From NCBI GenBank assembly GCA_934462945.1, contig CAKSJF010000036.1, forward strand, positions 1-24,719: a stretch of 24,719 nucleotides of DNA. Direction: 5' to 3'. A program made the translations under genes and the position numbers. Every line of letters begins with the position of its first letter. Positions within the stretch are counted from its first letter, which is position 1. Below are positions 1-7,694 of the stretch, in pieces. The notes beneath the pieces were generated by a model, which had not been told where the DNA came from, did no database searches, and saw nothing but the letters and a program-made list of their open reading frames with translations. Source of the stretch: an uncultured Clostridia bacterium (GTDB lineage Bacteria; Bacillota; Clostridia; UBA1381).

Positions 1-1
1 T

Positions 2-30
2 ATTATATCACATTCATCAACGCTTGTCAA
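2..30 (-). promoter_or_regulatory. Consensus sigma-A promoter reading off the left edge
   Basis: Read on the minus strand there is a perfect -35 TTGACA (25-30), a 17-nt spacer and a perfect -10 TATAAT (2-7). Upstream of the -35 lies A-rich DNA (about 33-61) that could serve as an UP element; it includes an AT-only 10+1+10 dyad at 41-61. The gene it serves is outside the window. Such a strong promoter usually drives stable RNA or a highly expressed gene, but that is inference. Confidence 0.75.
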
Positions 31-104
31 GGGTTTTTTCAAAACTTTTTTAAAAAGTTTTTCTGAGCTTTTCCCTCACCGCCCTCTCATCAGGCGACTT
101 ATAT

Positions 105-133
105 ATCATACTACATTTTTCCCCATTTGTCAA
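105..133 (-). promoter_or_regulatory. Second consensus promoter, tandem with the one at 2-30
   Basis: On the minus strand: TTGACA (128-133), 17-nt spacer, TATGAT (105-110), with A/T tracts immediately upstream (134-165). It points the same way as the promoter at 2-30 and lies 103 bp upstream of it. No gene starts between them. Confidence 0.65.
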
Positions 134-173
134 CACTTTTTTCAAAAAAAATTTAATTTTTTTTATTCCGGGC

Positions 174-219
174 AAAAAAAGAACCGGAAAACCGCATGAA
201 TGCTTATTTTCCGGTTCTT
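174..219 (-). terminator. Rho-independent terminator of tgt
   Basis: A 13-bp perfect stem (179-191 pairing with 207-219) has a 15-nt loop and is followed on the minus strand by a run of seven T (174-180). It begins 15 nt past the tgt stop codon. Confidence 0.85.
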
Positions 220-233
220 TTACAAAGTACATT

Positions 234-1364
234 TTAAATTCTTTTTGCGAGCTTTTCTGTATATTCCGCGCGAAATTCCGGGAAACGGTCTTCCTCAATC
301 GCTTCACGAATCTTTTTAACCAGCTCATTATAAAAATACAGATTATGAATCACAGACAAGCGCATTGCAAGCATTTCCTTTGCCTTAAACAGGTGACGGA
401 TATAGGCACGCGAATAATTCCGGCATGCTTCACAGCCGCAGTGCGGATCAATCGGATCTAAATCACGTTCATACTTCTGATTCATCAGATTCATCGTTCC
501 ATTCCAGGTAAAGATAAATCCATGGCGCGCATTTCGTGAGGGCATAACGCAGTCGAAAAAGTCGATTCCGCGCGCAACACTTTCAATAATATTAGACGGC
601 GTACCGACTCCCATTAAATAGCGCGGCTTATTTCCCGGCGCATGCGGCAGAACCATATCTAATATATGATACATTTCCTCATGTGTTTCTCCCACAGCCA
701 GTCCCCCGATTGCATAACCCGGAAGATCAAGCTTGGCGATTTCTTTCATGTGCCAGACACGAAGTTCCTCCACAATGCCGCCCTGGTTAATTCCAAACAG
801 CATCTGCTGTTTATTAATGGTTGAATCCAGTTGATTCAGCCGGTTCATTTCTGCTTTACAGCGTTCCAGCCACCGATAGGTACGTTCACAAGAGCGCTTG
901 ACATAGTCATAGGGCGCAGGATTTTTGACGCACTCATCAAATGCCATCGCAATGGTGGACGCAAGATTTGATTGAATCTGCATACTTTGCTCCGGTCCCA
1001 TAAAGATTTTCTGTCCGTCAATATGAGACTGAAAATGCACTCCCTCCTCCGTAATTTTCCGGAGAGACGCCAGAGAAAAAACCTGAAAACCGCCGCTGTC
1101 AGTTAAGATCGGACGATCCCAATTCATAAACTTATGCAGACCGCCCAGATCGTGAATCAGCTGATCTCCCGGACGGACGTGCAGATGGTACGTATTTGAA
1201 AGCTCAATCTGACAGCCCAATTCCTTTAAATCCTGTGTGGAAACTGCGCCTTTGATCGCTGCAATCGTTCCGACATTCTGAAAGACCGGCGTCTGAACTG
1301 TTCCGTGTACAGTTTGAAATTCACCCCGGCGGGCAAGACCGTTTGTGTGCAATACTTTAAACAT
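234..1364 (-). CDS. tgt: tRNA-guanine transglycosylase (queuine tRNA-ribosyltransferase)
   Basis: The enzyme exchanges guanine 34 for preQ1 in tRNAs with GUN anticodons (Asp, Asn, His, Tyr), a step of queuosine formation in the cytoplasm. The 376 residues are the usual bacterial length. Visible motifs are DSGGFQ (Asp89, the conserved acid beside the base), GGLAVGE near 220-226 typical of the preQ1-using bacterial form, FDCVMPSRNARHG with the expected nucleophile Asp271, and a zinc site Cys309-x-Cys311-x2-Cys314 with His340. The ATG at 1364 follows an AAGGAAG ribosome-binding site. The gene lies directly behind two tRNA genes that are not its substrates (Gln CUG, Leu GAG). A terminator sits only 19 nt before its start, so read-through from the tRNA promoter is the likely source of its mRNA. 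Identity is secure. Confidence 0.97.
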   Translation of the reverse strand: MFKVLHTNGLARRGEFQTVHGTVQTPVFQNVGTIAAIKGAVSTQDLKELGCQIELSNTYHLHVRPGDQLIHDLGGLHKFMNWDRPILTDSGGFQVFSLASLRKITEEGVHFQSHIDGQKIFMGPEQSMQIQSNLASTIAMAFDECVKNPAPYDYVKRSCERTYRWLERCKAEMNRLNQLDSTINKQQMLFGINQGGIVEELRVWHMKEIAKLDLPGYAIGGLAVGETHEEMYHILDMVLPHAPGNKPRYLMGVGTPSNIIESVARGIDFFDCVMPSRNARHGFIFTWNGTMNLMNQKYERDLDPIDPHCGCEACRNYSRAYIRHLFKAKEMLAMRLSVIHNLYFYNELVKKIREAIEEDRFPEFRAEYTEKLAKRI

Positions 1365-1383
1365 AACAACTTCCTTTCAATCC

Positions 1384-1412
1384 ACAAAAAAACCGCTGAA
1401 ATATCAGCGGTT
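1384..1412 (-). terminator. Terminator of the tRNA unit, just before tgt
   Basis: A 9-bp stem (1391-1399 with 1404-1412) with a 4-nt loop is followed on the minus strand by T-rich sequence (1384-1390). It separates tRNA-Gln from tgt. It could act partially, letting some transcription continue into tgt. Confidence 0.75.
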
Positions 1413-1418
1413 TTCGAT

Positions 1419-1492
1419 TGGCTGCGGAATCAGGATTTGAACCCGAACAGAGTGAGTCAGAGTCACTAGTGCTACCCTTACACTATTCCGCA
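1419..1492 (-). tRNA. tRNA-Gln(CUG), reads CAG
   Basis: The 74-nt cloverleaf starts with U1 paired to A72, a hallmark of tRNA-Gln. It has a 7-bp acceptor stem, T8 and A9, a D arm, and a 5-bp anticodon stem with a loop whose central triplet is CTG. The T arm has TTCAAAT as its loop, the discriminator is G73, and CCA is encoded. It is cotranscribed with tRNA-Leu 15 nt upstream. Confidence 0.93.
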
Positions 1493-1507
1493 ATATTGGT
1501 AAATGGA

Positions 1508-1592
1508 TGGTGCGAGGGACGAGACTTGAACTCGCAAGGTATGAACCACACGCCCCTCAAACGTGCGCGTCTGCCGATTCCGCCACCCTCGC
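1508..1592 (-). tRNA. tRNA-Leu(GAG), reads CUC/CUU
   Basis: The 85-nt class II tRNA has acceptor stem GCGAGGG paired with CCCTCGC, the GGCGGAAT start of the D region typical of Leu tRNAs, anticodon loop TTGAGGG (anticodon GAG), a long variable arm, T loop TTCAAGT, A73 and encoded CCA. It is the first gene behind the promoter at 1608-1636. Confidence 0.94.
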
Positions 1593-1607
1593 ATAACGAC
1601 AAATAAG

Positions 1608-1636
1608 ATTATAGCACAGCACATGGAATTTGTCAA
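1608..1636 (-). promoter_or_regulatory. Perfect-consensus promoter of the tRNA-Leu/tRNA-Gln unit
   Basis: On the minus strand: TTGACA (1631-1636), exactly 17 nt, TATAAT (1608-1613). The predicted start is about 9 nt before mature tRNA-Leu. An A/T-rich stretch (1639-1668) lies upstream as a possible UP element. Confidence 0.9.
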
Positions 1637-1699
1637 GGGTTTTTTTGAAATTTTTTTATTATTTTTTCATAGCCAGCAAAGGGGGTGAAAAAAGAGTGT

Positions 1700-1787
1700 C
1701 GTTCAAGGGCAGCAATGATAGGAAATCCGCAAAACTGCGGATTTCAACCGAAATAATTTACTCGCAAGACATGGAAACCCTTGAACG
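1700..1787. other. 88-nt element with outer and inner perfect dyads, function unknown
   Basis: A 10-bp outer inverted repeat (1700-1709 with 1778-1787) encloses a 9-bp inner hairpin (1722-1730 with 1737-1745, 6-nt loop AAAACT). It starts 24 nt after the MATE stop on the minus strand. T runs follow it in both directions: six or more T at 1795-1802 on plus, and CTTTTTTC on minus around 1687-1694. It could be an elaborate bidirectional terminator ending the glycogen operon, a small structured RNA, or a degenerate inverted-repeat element. I recognise no known RNA family. Confidence 0.5.
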
Positions 1788-1811
1788 ATCTGTGCCTTTT
1801 TTACATTTCCT

Positions 1812-3155
1812 TTATTCTTTTTGCTTTTTTGACAGGCATACAAACGCAATCACACAAATAATCACAGAAAGGAGCGAGCCTGTTGCTGTGGCAAGTCCCA
1901 TCGGGAACAGAGTTGCCGGGAACAGTTTGGAAGTGAAATACACACCCGGCACGCGCACGAGCGTAATGGCAATGATATTATGCAGAAAAGACAGTTCCGA
2001 CCGTCCGCATGCACAGAAATATCCGCTGAAACTGAAATGGATGCCGGCAAACATACTATCCCAGATATATCCGCGCAGATACTGTCCGCCCAGTCGAATA
2101 ACCTCTGCGCCGCCCTCGGCAGTCTGATCGGTAAAGAGAGAAACCACCGATTCCGCCGCAAACTGCATGACCACAGAAACCGCCAATCCAAACCCGGCAG
2201 CAATCAGAATCGCATAACGAAGTGTCTGCACGGCACGCTGCGGTTTTTCTGCACCGATATTCTGCGCACACAGAGCAGAAACCGCTGAGAGCATAGAGGA
2301 CGGCACTAAGAAAATAAAGCTGATAATTTTCTCCACAATACCAACCGCTGCCGCGTCATTCAATCCGCGCCGGTTTGCAATGACGGTAATGACCATAAAA
2401 GCAACCTGAATCAAACCATCCTGGAGCGCAATCGGAACACCGATTTTTAAAAGCTTTCCCATCACCAGCCGTTTCGGCTTAAAATCTTCTTTTTCCAAAA
2501 CAATACTTTTCCGTTTCAAAATCACAATCAGGGATATGATCACGCTGATTGCCTGCGAAATTGTTGTTCCAAGTGCTGCGCCGGCAGGTCCAAGGCGCAG
2601 AACACCCATAAAAAGATAGTCAAGCAGAATGTTGCAGACGCAAGCCACCGCAATAAAGTACATCGGACTTTTACTGTCACCCAGACCGCGGAAAATTGAG
2701 CTGATAATGTTATAGGCTGTGATCAGCGGAATCCCGAGAAAGCAGATTGTCAGATACTGTACCGTTCCCTCTGCCGCCTCTGCCGGAGTTGACACCAACG
2801 AGACAATTCCGCGCACAAAAAGCAGCAGCAACACCGTCAGAGAAACAGAAACTGCCATAAACAGGATCACAGTGTTTCCAATATCCTGTGCCGCCCTTTT
2901 TCGGTTTCCGCCTCCGACCGCCTGACCGATACTGACGGTTGTTCCCATTGCCAGTCCGACAATCATAACTGTGAGCATATGCATCAGCTGCGACCCGACC
3001 GACACCGCCGTAGTACTCGCTACCCCCTCAAACTGACCGATAATAAACAGATCCGCCATGCCGTACAGCGTCTGCAAAAAATACGAGAGCAAATAGGGCA
3101 GGGAAAACAGCAGTAAATTCTTTAAAACACTTCCGGTTGTCAGATTTTTTTCCAT
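1812..3155 (-). CDS. MATE-family multidrug/metabolite exporter
   Basis: A 447-residue polytopic membrane protein with about 12 hydrophobic helices, the length and layout of the MATE family, which uses a cation gradient to export drugs or metabolites. The start MEKNLTTGSVLKNLLLFSLP is the usual N-terminus for clostridial members. I chose the ATG at 3155; a TTG at 3191 would add 12 residues but would overlap the end of the GH13 gene and has no ribosome-binding site. The GAGAAG site before 3155 is only moderate, so coupling to the upstream gene (32-nt gap) may help. It is the last gene of the glgA-glgP-GH13 operon. Its substrate cannot be told from sequence, and a role in sugar metabolism is not implied. 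Confidence 0.9.
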   Translation of the reverse strand: MEKNLTTGSVLKNLLLFSLPYLLSYFLQTLYGMADLFIIGQFEGVASTTAVSVGSQLMHMLTVMIVGLAMGTTVSIGQAVGGGNRKRAAQDIGNTVILFMAVSVSLTVLLLLFVRGIVSLVSTPAEAAEGTVQYLTICFLGIPLITAYNIISSIFRGLGDSKSPMYFIAVACVCNILLDYLFMGVLRLGPAGAALGTTISQAISVIISLIVILKRKSIVLEKEDFKPKRLVMGKLLKIGVPIALQDGLIQVAFMVITVIANRRGLNDAAAVGIVEKIISFIFLVPSSMLSAVSALCAQNIGAEKPQRAVQTLRYAILIAAGFGLAVSVVMQFAAESVVSLFTDQTAEGGAEVIRLGGQYLRGYIWDSMFAGIHFSFSGYFCACGRSELSFLHNIIAITLVRVPGVYFTSKLFPATLFPMGLATATGSLLSVIICVIAFVCLSKKQKE

Positions 3156-3187
3156 TCGTATATTTTCTTCTCTTTCTGTTGTTATTT

Positions 3188-5104
3188 TCAAAATGCGTAT
3201 GCCGAGAAAACCTTGATTCCGCGCGGCGGCATTTCGATATAGTAAATTCCGTCCTCCGACTGATAATATTCTTCATAAAGCTCGTTTTCGATTGAGTGCG
3301 CTCCAAAGCGCGCCAAGTCCAGCCGGAACCATTCTGTTCGGTCGGAAAAATTTGCGGCAACCACATGCTTTTCCTCGCCCTGATACCGGATAAACGCATA
3401 TCCGTTTCCAATCTTATAAACCGTTTCCAGCTCGCCGTCGGTATATGCCGCAAAGCGTTTTCTAAGCGCAATTGCCTGTTTGTACCACAAGAAAAGCTCC
3501 TGATTTTCCGCGTCCCACGGATAGGCAGCACGGCAGAACGGATCTGCATACCCCTGCATACCTGCCTCATCGCCATAATAAACGCACGGAACACCCGGCA
3601 GGAGCATTTGCAGCATAACTGCCTGCTTTGTCCGCTCTACTGCCAGACGCAAAAGCTCACCCTCCACATGATAATTTGCTTGGTTCTCCCGGCTGACAGA
3701 CCGATAATCCGGCGCACCGCTCATCACTGTTAAAATCCGCTCCACATCATGCGAAGAAAGCAGGTTTAAAAGCGCATAAAACGCAGGTTTCGGATAGTTT
3801 TCCCGGAGACTTGTGAGTCTTGCATCAAACTGGGCAGCTGTGATATTTCCCAAAACAGCCGCTGTGATTGCATTCCGGAGAGGATAGTTCATCACAGAAT
3901 CCAATTCGTTTCCCCAAAAATATTCCCGAAACTCTCCATAGCTTTCCTTATGGGACGCATCCTCCCAAACCTCTCCAATCAGAACGGAATCCGGATTTTC
4001 CTCCTTGATGGCATGGCGGATTTTCTTCACAAATTTTCCGCAAAGCTCATCCACCACATCCAAACGCCATCCGGACGCACCCTCTCTGATCCAGTGCCGG
4101 ACAACGGAATCTCCCTCTCCGGCAATAAAATTCTGATGCTCCTCAGAATCTTTCCGGATCTGCGGCAGGTTGAGCATACCCCACCAGGAATCGTACTGAT
4201 CCGGGAAATGCGAAAAATGATACCAGGAGGAATAGGGCGAATCAGTTGACTGGTATGCGCCAAGGCTGTCGTACGTTCCGTTCTTGTTAAAATAACGGCT
4301 GTCGCTGCCGGTATGATTGAAAACACCGTCTAAAATAATATGAATCCCATATTCCTCCGCCTGTTGGCACAGTTCCCTGAAATCTTCCTCCGTTCCAAAG
4401 CTTTCATCAATTTTAAGATAATCTCCGGTATCATATTTATGATTGGAATAAGCGCGGAAAACCGGATTTAAGTAAATCGCACTGATGCCAAGCTCTGCAA
4501 GATACGGAAGCTTTTTTTGAATTCCAAAAAGGTTGCCGCCGAAAAAATCGTTGGCTTTATAAGTTCCGCCAAATTGCTCCGGGAGATAGTACGGAATATC
4601 GTTCCAGTTCCTTTTGATTATATCCTGGCGGTTTCCAAGGAATGAACCGTCCTCGTTTCCGTTAAAAAACCGATCGGGGAAAATCTGATAGCAAACCGCA
4701 TGCCGAAACCACTCCGGCGTTTGGTATGCCGGGTCGTAAACGGTGACCTGGAACATCTTTTCCGGCGGACGGTAGCTTTCCGCTCCCAGACCGCCAAGCA
4801 TTTCCTCGTTATTTCCATAATAAACACTTCCCATATGCGTGGAAACCTCGAAATAATACCAAAGCACGCACGGTTCTTTTGGAAGCGTGAGCGTGATTTC
4901 ATAAAAGCAAAAATCGCCCAACTCTAACACATACGGCATATTTTTTGTTTCTTCTTCGCCAGAGGTGGTGTGGTAAACCATCCGCACCGCATTCGGAATC
5001 CCTGCATCGCTGATTCCTAAGCGCAGGCGCACTTTTTCCCCTGCCGGCATTGCGCCGAACGGTTCACGGTAAAAGAGAGAATGCGAGTTATGCTCAATCT
5101 TCAT
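3188..5104 (-). CDS. GH13 alpha-amylase family hydrolase (neopullulanase/cyclomaltodextrinase-like)
   Basis: A 638-residue cytoplasmic glucan hydrolase without a signal peptide. Residues 1-125 form a beta-rich N-terminal domain as in maltogenic amylase/neopullulanase relatives. The TIM barrel follows, with all four GH13 regions: DGVFNHTG (259-266), GWRLDVVDE with nucleophile Asp349, IGEVWED with acid/base Glu378, and LLSSHDVER with Asp453. A beta-sandwich domain C ends the protein. It probably hydrolyses alpha-1,4 (perhaps also alpha-1,6) bonds in maltodextrins or phosphorylase-trimmed glycogen. The ATG at 5104 is preceded by GGAGGAA; an upstream in-frame start (5134) is rejected because it precedes that site. 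It is cotranscribed with glgP and glgA, with a 54-nt gap that contains a perfect hairpin. Exact specificity is uncertain. Confidence 0.93.
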   Translation of the reverse strand: MKIEHNSHSLFYREPFGAMPAGEKVRLRLGISDAGIPNAVRMVYHTTSGEEETKNMPYVLELGDFCFYEITLTLPKEPCVLWYYFEVSTHMGSVYYGNNEEMLGGLGAESYRPPEKMFQVTVYDPAYQTPEWFRHAVCYQIFPDRFFNGNEDGSFLGNRQDIIKRNWNDIPYYLPEQFGGTYKANDFFGGNLFGIQKKLPYLAELGISAIYLNPVFRAYSNHKYDTGDYLKIDESFGTEEDFRELCQQAEEYGIHIILDGVFNHTGSDSRYFNKNGTYDSLGAYQSTDSPYSSWYHFSHFPDQYDSWWGMLNLPQIRKDSEEHQNFIAGEGDSVVRHWIREGASGWRLDVVDELCGKFVKKIRHAIKEENPDSVLIGEVWEDASHKESYGEFREYFWGNELDSVMNYPLRNAITAAVLGNITAAQFDARLTSLRENYPKPAFYALLNLLSSHDVERILTVMSGAPDYRSVSRENQANYHVEGELLRLAVERTKQAVMLQMLLPGVPCVYYGDEAGMQGYADPFCRAAYPWDAENQELFLWYKQAIALRKRFAAYTDGELETVYKIGNGYAFIRYQGEEKHVVAANFSDRTEWFRLDLARFGAHSIENELYEEYYQSEDGIYYIEMPPRGIKVFSAYAF

Positions 5105-5126
5105 AAAAGTTCCTCCATTTTGAGAC

Positions 5127-5156
5127 AAAAGCAAGCCGCGTATGCGGCTTGCTTTT
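5127..5156 (-). terminator. 13-bp hairpin between glgP and the GH13 gene
   Basis: A perfect 13-bp stem (5127-5139 with 5144-5156) with a 4-nt loop begins immediately after the glgP stop. The T stretch after it on the minus strand is short (CTTTTG), so it is likely a leaky terminator or an mRNA 3'-end stabiliser that adjusts downstream expression. Confidence 0.55.
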
Positions 5157-5158
5157 GA

Positions 5159-7639
5159 TTACTTTTGCTTCTTCATTTTAATCGCCTGAATCGGTTTCAA
5201 TTTCCAGATTTTTTCGTTATATTCCCGAATTGTCCGGTCACTGGAGAAAAATCCTGCGCAAGCCGTATTCATAATCGCTTTTTTCAGCCACAGATCACGG
5301 TTTTTATATAGCTGCGACAAATGCGCCTGCATTTTTGCATAGTCCTCAAAATCGCGGAGAACCATATAAGTATCCGGATAGCCGTAATCTCCATACATCA
5401 GCGTTTGGTAAAGATCGCGGAAAATCTGCGAGTTTCCGTCTGCAAAGGTACCGTCGATCAGCTGACCCAGCGCCTTTCTCAACGCTGCATTGGTGGAATA
5501 GATTTCTTTCACCTCGTCTGCGTTGCTATAACGGGAACGCGCCTCTACTTCATCGGCTTTCAGTCCGAAAATAAAGATATTGTCCGCACCGACCTGCTCT
5601 AACATTTCCACATTTGCACCGTCTAACGTACCGATTGTCAACGCGCCGTTTAACATAAATTTCATGTTACCCGTTCCGGAAGCTTCTTTTCCGGCAGTGG
5701 AAATTTGCTCGGAAATATCAGCCGCAACCACTAACTTCTCTGCAATGGAAACACCGTAATTCTCTAAAAATACAACTTTCAGCTTGCCGCCGATCCGCTC
5801 ATCCCGGTTAATTTTGTCCGCAACCGAATTAATCAGCTTGATGATCAGCTTTGCACGCGCATAACCCGGCGCTGCCTTTGCCGCAAAAATATAGGTTTTC
5901 GGATAATAGTCCAGATTCGGATTTTCCAAAAGCTGATTATATTCCGAAATAATATGCAGGACGTTTAAAAGCTGCCGCTTATACTCATGCAGACGCTTTG
6001 CCTGGACATCGAAAATGGATTCCGGGTCAACGTCTATTCCGTTATGCTCCTTGATATACTTGGTCAATGCAACCTTATTGTCACGTTTGATCTTTGCAAA
6101 TGCCTCTTTAAACTCCGGATCATCCGCATAGGGGATCAGCTTTTTCAGTTCCTCTGAATCTTTCAGCCATTTTGAGCCGATCTTTTTTGTGATCAGTGCA
6201 GAAAGCTCCGGATTACAGTTGCCAATCCAGCGGCGGAATGTGATACCGTTTGTGATTGCAAAATAATGATCCGGGTTTAAGCGGTAATAATCCGCAAAAA
6301 TATCGTCCGTTAAAATCTTGGTATGCAGCTTGGAAACACCGTTAATCGCAAAGCAGCTGCAGAGGCAGAGATTTGCCATAAATACTTTCTGATCGTCCAC
6401 TACTGCCATATATTTGTGCTTTAGAGGATCGTTCGGATAAACTGTTTCCAGATAATTCATCAGACGGCGGTTAATCTCCTCCACAATCATCGCAATCCGC
6501 GGAACAACCTTGCGGAATAAATCCATCGGCCATTTTTCCAAAGCCTCACTCATAACGGTGTGGTTGGTGTAAGCAAAGACTTTTGTGGTAATATCCCATG
6601 CCTCATCCCAGCCTAAGCCCTTTTCGTCCAGCAGAATCCGCATTAATTCCGGAATTGCAAGCGCCGGGTGCGTATCGTTAATATGAATGACCGCCTTGTC
6701 GCTCAAATGCTGCCAGTCGTAGCCGTAGCGGCTTTCGTATTCCTTCAAAATCCATTGCAACGTGGCAGAAACCAGGAAATACTGCTGTTTTAAGCGCAGT
6801 TCTTTTCCCTCGTTATGGTTATCCTCCGGATAGAGAACGCTTGAAATCACCTCTGCTAATTCTCTCTCCTCCACGGCACGGATATAGTTTCCGCTGTTAA
6901 ATTCTTTCATATTAATAACGTCCGGTGATTTTGCAGACCAAAGGCGCAGCTTATTCACGATAGAAGAGTCGTAGCCAATCAGCGGAACATCATAAGGCAT
7001 TGCTAATATGGTGTGCGAATGTTCATAGCGGAAAGACAGGTTTCCGTCATGATATTCTGTGAAAACCTGACCGCCGAATTTAACCTCAACGGTTTCCTCC
7101 GGGCGCGCAATTTCCCAGGCATTTCCGTCCTCAAGCCACGGATCGGGAAGTTCTGTCTGGTATCCGTCCACAATTTTCTGCTTAAACAAGCCATATTCAT
7201 AACGAATCGTGCAGCCGTATGCCGGCAGATCCAGTGTAGTCATTGAATCGATAAAGCATGCCGCAAGACGGCCTAAACCGCCGTTTCCAAGCCCTGCATC
7301 ATTTTCCAGTTCCACAATATCCGAAAGCTCATAACCAAGACTCTTTAATGCGTTCACATATTCCTTTGTCTGCATCAGATTTAAAATATTTGTGGAAAGC
7401 AGACGTCCCATCAGAAACTCAAAGGAAAGATAATAAAGTTTCTTAGAGCATTCCTTTTTGACCTCCTTATGCGACAGCGCCCATTTGGACATAATCTGAT
7501 CCCGCGCCGTCAGAGCGCAGGCGGTATAGACCATTTTCGGGGTTGCGTCCTCCATGGTTTTTCCAAAATGCCGGGCAACCTTGCCGACAATCTCCTCGCG
7601 GAGCTTTTCCTCCGCGCTTGTTAATACTTTTTTGCTCAT
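5159..7639 (-). CDS. glgP: Glycogen phosphorylase (enzyme 1, glycogen operon)
   Basis: An 826-residue GT35 enzyme that releases glucose-1-phosphate from alpha-1,4-glucan ends, using PLP. Visible family motifs are LGNGGLGRLAACF, the INDTHPALAIPELMR segment, ITNGITFRRW, VQAKRLHEYKRQLLN, and the PLP site EASGTGNMKFMLNGA with Lys near residue 660. Length is normal for bacterial glycogen phosphorylase and about 70 residues more than the second copy at 14522-16789. The ATG at 7639 follows AAAGGA at 9-nt spacing. A GGAGG also abuts the ATG but is too close to serve it. The gene sits 55 nt behind glgA and before a GH13 hydrolase, so this copy most likely handles stored glycogen. Confidence 0.96.
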   Translation of the reverse strand: MSKKVLTSAEEKLREEIVGKVARHFGKTMEDATPKMVYTACALTARDQIMSKWALSHKEVKKECSKKLYYLSFEFLMGRLLSTNILNLMQTKEYVNALKSLGYELSDIVELENDAGLGNGGLGRLAACFIDSMTTLDLPAYGCTIRYEYGLFKQKIVDGYQTELPDPWLEDGNAWEIARPEETVEVKFGGQVFTEYHDGNLSFRYEHSHTILAMPYDVPLIGYDSSIVNKLRLWSAKSPDVINMKEFNSGNYIRAVEERELAEVISSVLYPEDNHNEGKELRLKQQYFLVSATLQWILKEYESRYGYDWQHLSDKAVIHINDTHPALAIPELMRILLDEKGLGWDEAWDITTKVFAYTNHTVMSEALEKWPMDLFRKVVPRIAMIVEEINRRLMNYLETVYPNDPLKHKYMAVVDDQKVFMANLCLCSCFAINGVSKLHTKILTDDIFADYYRLNPDHYFAITNGITFRRWIGNCNPELSALITKKIGSKWLKDSEELKKLIPYADDPEFKEAFAKIKRDNKVALTKYIKEHNGIDVDPESIFDVQAKRLHEYKRQLLNVLHIISEYNQLLENPNLDYYPKTYIFAAKAAPGYARAKLIIKLINSVADKINRDERIGGKLKVVFLENYGVSIAEKLVVAADISEQISTAGKEASGTGNMKFMLNGALTIGTLDGANVEMLEQVGADNIFIFGLKADEVEARSRYSNADEVKEIYSTNAALRKALGQLIDGTFADGNSQIFRDLYQTLMYGDYGYPDTYMVLRDFEDYAKMQAHLSQLYKNRDLWLKKAIMNTACAGFFSSDRTIREYNEKIWKLKPIQAIKMKKQK

Positions 7640-7694
7640 CCTCCATCATCCTTTCCATTTTACCCAGTCATCATCAGGGATTCGAGCAAGTATT

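Noticed and set aside
50..328. Minus-strand open frame of 92 codons at the left edge
   Set aside because: It overlaps the 3' end of tgt, its terminator and the promoter at 105-133, has low-complexity content and no credible ribosome-binding site.
1365..1383. preQ1 riboswitch before tgt
   Set aside because: The gap between the upstream terminator and the start codon is too short for an aptamer.
1418..1606. Plus-strand open frame over the tRNA region
   Set aside because: It is simply the complement of the two tRNA genes.
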